A DNA stretch of 7,598 nucleotides from assembly GCA_030619365.1 (NCBI GenBank), contig JAUXBQ010000128.1, forward strand, positions 1 through 7,598, in the 5' to 3' direction. Under the pieces are notes generated by a model. It saw nothing but the letters and a program-made list of their open reading frames with translations. It made no database searches and had not been told where the DNA came from. Shown one piece after another: positions 1 to 6,300 of this stretch. A program made the position numbers and the translations under genes. Position 1 is the first letter of the stretch, and each line of letters opens with the position of its first letter. The stretch comes from a candidate division FCPU426 bacterium (lineage in GTDB: Bacteria; Oederibacteriota; JAAXVQ01; JAUVAV01).

Positions 1-5
1 CCCGG

Positions 6-335
6 GTGAATCCCCGCCACTTTTTGAAAGATCTGTTTAATTACAAATTATTCAGGTTTGGCACCAGTTGGCTTTACCTTTACTTCGTGCGTCTGAATGT
101 TGATTTTCTGATCTCCCTGGCCGGCATTGGACCGATTAGGTGGCTGGTCAGGCGATTGCCGCAAACCTGGCTGCAGGATATCAACCGTTCTATAACCGTG
201 GCTCTGGCGCCCAAAGGCAAAGCCCCGCTGGGCATGCTCTTTGTCCTTCCCAAAAGGAAAATCAACCCCGAGGAGCAGAAATTGCTCACTTGGATCACCC
301 GTTCGGCCGGTCTGGCGTACGACCGGGTAAACCGC
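6..335 (+). other. C-terminal part of a divergent GAF-like domain (residues 1-110)
   Basis: The stretch ends in a pattern typical of GAF domains: a strand with LGML at residues 75-78, a charged turn, then NPEEQK at 87-92 leading into a long amphipathic helix to about residue 110. It matches the later domain at 450-557 position by position: RHFLKD against RELLRD, then W22, R45, P52, W55, N60 and S62 against W467, R489, P496, W498, N503 and S504. Only the C-terminal part is in the window, because the later copy has about 120 further residues before the matching point. GAF domains commonly bind small ligands or mediate signalling contacts, but no ligand-binding residues can be named here. Confidence 0.45.
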
Positions 336-3300
336 ATCAACCAGCTCACCAAGCAGTGGCAGCCATACCGCAGTCGTCCCACACCGGTGGAACTGGACGA
401 ATTAACCCGGCAGGGACAAACACTTTTCAATGCACTCAGCGTGCAGTTTAACGACTTGGCCGCTAAAATTGCGGATGCCGACGAATGGGGGGCCGGGTTG
501 CACGAGGAGCTCACAGATTGGATTCGTTCCCTGGACCAGGTGGCCAATCCGTTCCTCTGGCGGACCATGGTCAGGGATCCGGTGCGGGTTCCGGACATGC
601 CCCTGGACACTTCAAGCCAGGAGGCTTTTCTTGAAGATTACGAGCTTAGAGTCAACCAGGCCGGCTCCTTCAACGAAGTGCAAGGTCTGCACAACCAGGC
701 GCTGGACCTGCTGCCCAGCCTACGGCTCACCACCAGGATGCAGCAACAGATCCTTTCCGCGACTTTGGCGCAACTAGCCGAATCCGCCCTTGCAAATATC
801 AGTTGCCTGGAACTTTTGGCCATTACCCAGCCCCTGGACGGCCTCCTGGAAAAATTAGCGGAACTTCGGGAAGCGCCTCTGCCAAACGAGTATGCTCAAC
901 CTTTGGCCCGGTCCCATAAAGCTTTGGATACCTTCCACCAACGCATCCGCCAACTGCGGGGTATGGATCCCGCCGAATTCGCCGTGTTTGATTACGCCAA
1001 GCGCCTATTGGCCGCGCACACGTCCGGCGAGATTTTCGAAGGGCTTTTCAATACGGTCTTAAACCATACCCCTTTTAGTGGGTTGGATGTATACGACACG
1101 CGCCTGGATGAGAATAGGACCTTATGGTATCGGTCGCTCAAGCGCAGCGGGATGTGGGGGCAGTCCTCCGCGCGTCAATGGACACAATTGCGGTCCAATG
1201 TAGAGAAACACCGTCTCGCTGCGGTCACGGTCCACGGCTGGGATGAAGCGCGCGACCCTGCCGGCAACCTCATCTACGAGCAAGTCCGGGAAGAAGGCCC
1301 CCAGGATTATCTTTACATCGAGCAACGCCACCTGGCCCCTTTCGTGGATAAGCGCGAATTGTTGCGCGATGCTGTTCGCCATTCCATGCAGTCCTGGCCC
1401 CGCTGGCTGCTCAACTTCAGCGAAGCCGCGATTCTGGCTATGCCCCAGGGTCTGGCAGCCGCGGCCATCCGGATCCTTCTGGCAATTCGGCCGCGTTGGG
1501 TCCGGCGGGTAAACAGTATTTTGCATTTACCGCTTTATGACCGCGGCCGTAATCTGCGCGGCATGTTACTGCTTAACAATTGGCAGAATAACCAACCCTT
1601 GTTCGAGAACGAAGAGCAAAAAGATGACGTCTTGGCCAATTTAGCCCTGCTGAACTCGCTCCTGGAGGTCAACCTCTCCTGGGTAACTCAAGAAGAATCT
1701 CTTCAAAACAATCTCGATGAATTGCATCTGGTGGTTCAGGAATTAAACGAACCTTTTCGTCAAACGTTCCTGGAGAACATCAGCAACCTGGAAGCCCGGT
1801 TGTTGCGCGACAATTATTTGAAAAAGCTTATGGTCCTGGTTCGTGAAGCCGGCGTGTTTTCCGAAGACCAGGAACCGGAAGTCCGCAAGCTGCTGCAGAC
1901 CATCAAGGGTTGTGCCGACCGTTTGAATATCCAGATCGAAAACCTGGCGAATGTGCAGGACCGGCTGCGGACCCGGCAGGCGGTCATTACCGAGGAAACC
2001 GAGACCCGCGTGCAGGCCCTGGAGGCCCGTCAGGACCTGGGCCAGGATGCGCCGTTTATTGGCGATGAACAAGAGATACTTAGCCGGCTCAATCAGCAAT
2101 TGGCCGCAGCCCGCAATGCCGAGGACATTGACCTCCTGGTCATCGGCATACTTCGGGAGGCAGCCAATAACTTTTTGCTGCGGAACCTGATCATGGTACA
2201 AGCCCGCCTTGCTTATCAACGGGTCTTGCGGGTTTGCCTAAGCGAGCGGGAACAGCAAACCCTGCAAGATAGCCTGCGCGCGCTCAGCCGTGAATTCGCC
2301 ACGTTATTCAGTTCCAGCCAGGAAAGTCTCCTTTTCCTGACCAGCATCGCCCGGCTTTCAGACGAGCAGCTGGGACCGCATGGCCGGGAGAACCTGCAAG
2401 AAGTCCAGGAAGTTATTAAACGCTTATTCATGTACTTTCCGCGCATCCAGCTTTTCACGGCCAACCTGGAACGCGTCTTGTCGTCCCGGGAAGCGATGCT
2501 GGCTGAACGTCAAGCACAGCCGGAACGCGCCCCGGATCAGGACAATCAATATATCATGCTTTTCGAGGCGCTCACGTCCTCCGACCCTGCCGCTGAACTA
2601 ACAAATATCTTGCGCTATGGCGTGCTCACCGCCGGATTGCCCGGATTCAAGCACTTGCAGGATTTCCAGGGCAGCCAGGAAATCCGGAAACCCTTTGTCC
2701 AGGGCGTGTTGCAGACCCTGGGACAGTTGCGGTCAGTAACGCCCGGCAGTATGCGCCAATTAAGACGCACGGCGCCCGGGCAGCGGACTTTGCGCTTACG
2801 GGATGTCCTCAAGCTGCGCGGTCTCTATCAGCGGACACGGAAGGCGGGGCACGAATATTTATTGTGGCTGCTGGCCCTGCTGGTTATCGAAGGGCGCCAA
2901 TTCCATCGCTTGCCGGATCCACAACGCCAATTAGTCGCTTCTCTGGCCCGCAGCATCGTGGTGCGCTTTAACCAGGAAACCGGCCAAACGCTCAACGCCG
3001 ACCTGGCGGCCAAGGTCTTCCGTTATTACACTACCCTGAAAGCGTATCTGTTCGGAGAGTTGGCCTGGGACACGGTTCAGCAAACGCTCGCGGATTTCCG
3101 CGAAGATGAACTGGAGCTCCTGGTTCTGGTAACTTTCATTACCCTGAAAAACACAGGCCCGGGCAGCGCACTGACACGCGGCGCAGCCGCGGACTTGCTG
3201 GAACAATTCGGGTCCTGGACGAAATACGAGCAGTGGATGCGCCGTGAAGTCAGCGGACGCGATTCGGCTTGGTCACGCCTCCGGATTTGGGCTTTCCTGC

Positions 3301-6300
3301 CCGAATCCGGCTTAACCGTACCGGAAAGCGAAACCCGGCTGGCCCGGATTAAGGAGCGCATAAACGCTAAGATCACCTCAACGGAACAATCCGATTTCTA
3401 CCATTGGCTGGGGCAGGTTACCATTCGCGGCGCTGCCGCCAACTTTGCATACCTTTCCGAAGACAATCTGGTGAAGTTCCTGTACGTCCATTGGCGTTTG
3501 TCCCAGCATCTGGAAGAAATCCCCGACCTGCTGCTGGAAAGGGAAGGAGAGACTGGAAACCTGGAAGTCGCCCTGCGCTTGCTGGAGGACGACTATGCCG
3601 TACTAACTAATAATTTCCGCACTGCGGCCCAACATATCCAGTCCGAACATTATGCCACAGTAGGGAATTTGAATTACCGGATTCTAGAAATCCCCGAGGG
3701 AACAAAACAATTGTCCCTGAAAGTCACGGGCATTACTCCCGGCCAGCGCGCGGCTGTCCAGACAGACGATAAAACCCAGCCTCCCCGCCGCCGTTTTACC
3801 CTGCGTTCCATTATCTTTTTTACGCTGGGCCTGGGATTGGTTGCCCTGGCTTTCAATTATTTGCCCGAGATCAGAGCCTGGGGCCCGGGAAAATCGTTCG
3901 TCCTGGATCAGGGCCGCGCCGAACTCTCGCAGGTTGCCACGGTTCCCGCGCTCGGCCTGCTGCTCACCAACCATCCCCAAATACAACGCTTCGGTCAACT
4001 GTTTACGCGCCCCTTCCGGACCTCGGCCCGCGCCAAGGCGGAAGTCGAAAAATGGGTTCAAGAATTGCACGCCTCCGCGCGCTACGTATATCCGACCACC
4101 ACGGCTGTTTGGCTGCAGCAGCTATTGCGTTGGTTTTTCGCGCAGCGCGCCCCGCTCTGGACATGGAAGGCTCACTTTGCCGGACAAGAAACCCTTTGGG
4201 GCAGAATAGAAGCTACGCGCCTGAAGATGTTCGATGAAATACGCCTTCAACTGCGTCGTCTAACCGCAATCCAACGCGCTTTTTATCCGGCCAGCGGGCC
4301 GGATATTTCCACCCTGTTATTGACCGGCGATCCGGATAAAATCATCATGGCCGACCAGTTGCCGTTCGGCACGCCGGATAACGTGGCTGCTTCCGAATCC
4401 CTGCGGGAAGCCTATTGGAAGGACAAGCAACGGGAAGCCTATTGGAAGGACAAGCAATCAGAAGAGACCAGGATGCGCGGCTGGTCCTTTTTTAAAGTGT
4501 TGAAAAAAATTGGCAATTTAATTTCACCCCTAGTATGGGAACTGGAAATGCTGGGAGCCACGGACGTCGTGATTACCCGCGTATCGCCCACCGAACACCG
4601 TATAACCTTCGCCTGGGGGCGGCACCTTGCAGATATCCGGCCGCGCGAAATCACTTTCTTCTCCGAAGTCGACCTGGAAAACTTGGCCGCTTATCCAGAC
4701 GCACTAAACGAGTTCCTGGCTCAAGGCTTCGATTTCTATATGCAAAAAGCCGCCGTGGAGTTTCACCAGCACAAGGCCGTGGAACATCATCTGCAATATC
4801 TTAAAAACAACGGCCTAGTCATGACCGACCTGCTCATCCCGAAAATTATGCAGGATGAATCTTATCTGCCGCTCAAGCTCGAGTATTTCATCAAAGATAT
4901 GCACCGCTTTGCCTTGGGTTACGGACACGAAACCAATGTTCATCAAAAAAACCCCAGCCACCCGGAATACCTGCTGCCGCCCGGCAGCGGGCTAGGATTA
5001 GCCCGGCTTGAAGTGCTGGGCGCGTTAACGCTCGTGGCAGGACTTGGTTTAGCGATTTTGGGCGCAACCGGACTCGCGGCCGGCGGCGTTGGCGTACTAC
5101 TCGGCACAGGCTTAATCGCGCTGGGCCTGGCCGGACTGGTGCTGCCATTAATCCGCACCACGCTTTCCAGGGTTTCCCAGCCCGCAGATCCGGTTGCCGG
5201 CGAACCTGTTGTTGAGGCCTCTACGCCCCCCCGGGCCAGGGTGGAAGTCGTTGCCGAGTTGCGGCACCGCGAGACCATTCTGCCCCAGCGTCCCAACGCG
5301 CCCTATCACCAAAGCGAACCCCGGGCCGCGCGCGGCGTGCAGAGGATTTTGAACTCACTGTTATATATGCGAGACTGGCAACACGCTGGAAATCTGCGCT
5401 TGCGCCTGCCCCTGGATGGTCTGCATCATCTGTTCCAGGCTGCCATTGGACTCTGGAAAGGCCTGATCGCCTGGATCTGGCTTAGCGGCCCGGCAATGGA
5501 CACAGAAGCGTTTGTCGAGGAAAATCCCGACCTCCTGGAGCTCATGCGTAAACATGCGCTACCGGACCAACAGGCCGCCACGGCCTTCACGCGCCGGTAC
5601 GGCGTGGCCGTGGACGCGATACGCGTCCGCCCCTTGTCCGAACTGGACCTGAATCTAACTGGCCGACTGGGGGCCTTATGGCGTCTGGGCGGCACGTACC
5701 GGGAAACCGGCGAAAACCGGCAACCGACCCTGTATTTACCGGACAGCATGTTGCAACGGCTCCTGCCGGGCGTTCCCGCCCAGCGAGGCCTGCTCGGCAC
5801 CTGGCAACGCTGGCTCTGGTTCGGCAACCGGTTCCTGCTGGGCATGCTCATGCGTTACCAGACCGGACGTTATTTCGCGGACCAGCGGCTGGGCCGGGGC
5901 GCACAGCGCGCGAATGACCGGGAAGCGGATTTGGAATTCCTCGACCGCGCCGCCTATCTCACCCGGTTGAAGGGGGAGGATACGGCCCAGACCTTCTATT
6001 CCCGGCATGCGGGCGCCCAACTGGCGCTCAGTGCGTACGATATTCTCAAATTATCCGCGCAGTACCTTTCCGAGTCCTCCCAATTGCTGGGCGAGTCTCG
6101 CCCGACCGCGCTGGCCAAACTGCAGCCTCGCCTGGCTGACGCCTTGCAGCGCAGCGCGGAACCGAGCGTGGAAACCACGCTGGCCTTGCTGGCCGACGCG
6201 GAAACCGCCCCGGACTCTGAGCTCAGCCTTTTCCAATCCATTCTGGCTGAAAGCCAGGACCTGGCAGTTGACCGCCGGCAACTGGTTCTCAAGGACCTGG

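Noticed and set aside
6..236. ATG at nt 234 as an alternative start for the giant frame
   Set aside because: It lies inside a GAF-like beta-strand that matches the second copy at residues 517-522, and the coding homology extends upstream of it.
80..610. Minus-strand open frame of 176 codons antisense to the giant gene
   Set aside because: It is a shadow of the plus-strand frame. The translation is rich in Arg, Ser and Cys, has no domain texture and no ribosome binding site, and lies wholly inside a clearly coding region.
1743..2219. Minus-strand open frame of 158 codons
   Set aside because: It is antisense to a helical segment whose plus-strand coding character is strong, and no promoter or ribosome binding site supports it.
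4741..4930. Histidine-rich stretch (FHQHKAVEHH and GYGHE) considered as a zinc protease site
   Set aside because: No HExxH or related catalytic spacing is present, so no peptidase call is made.
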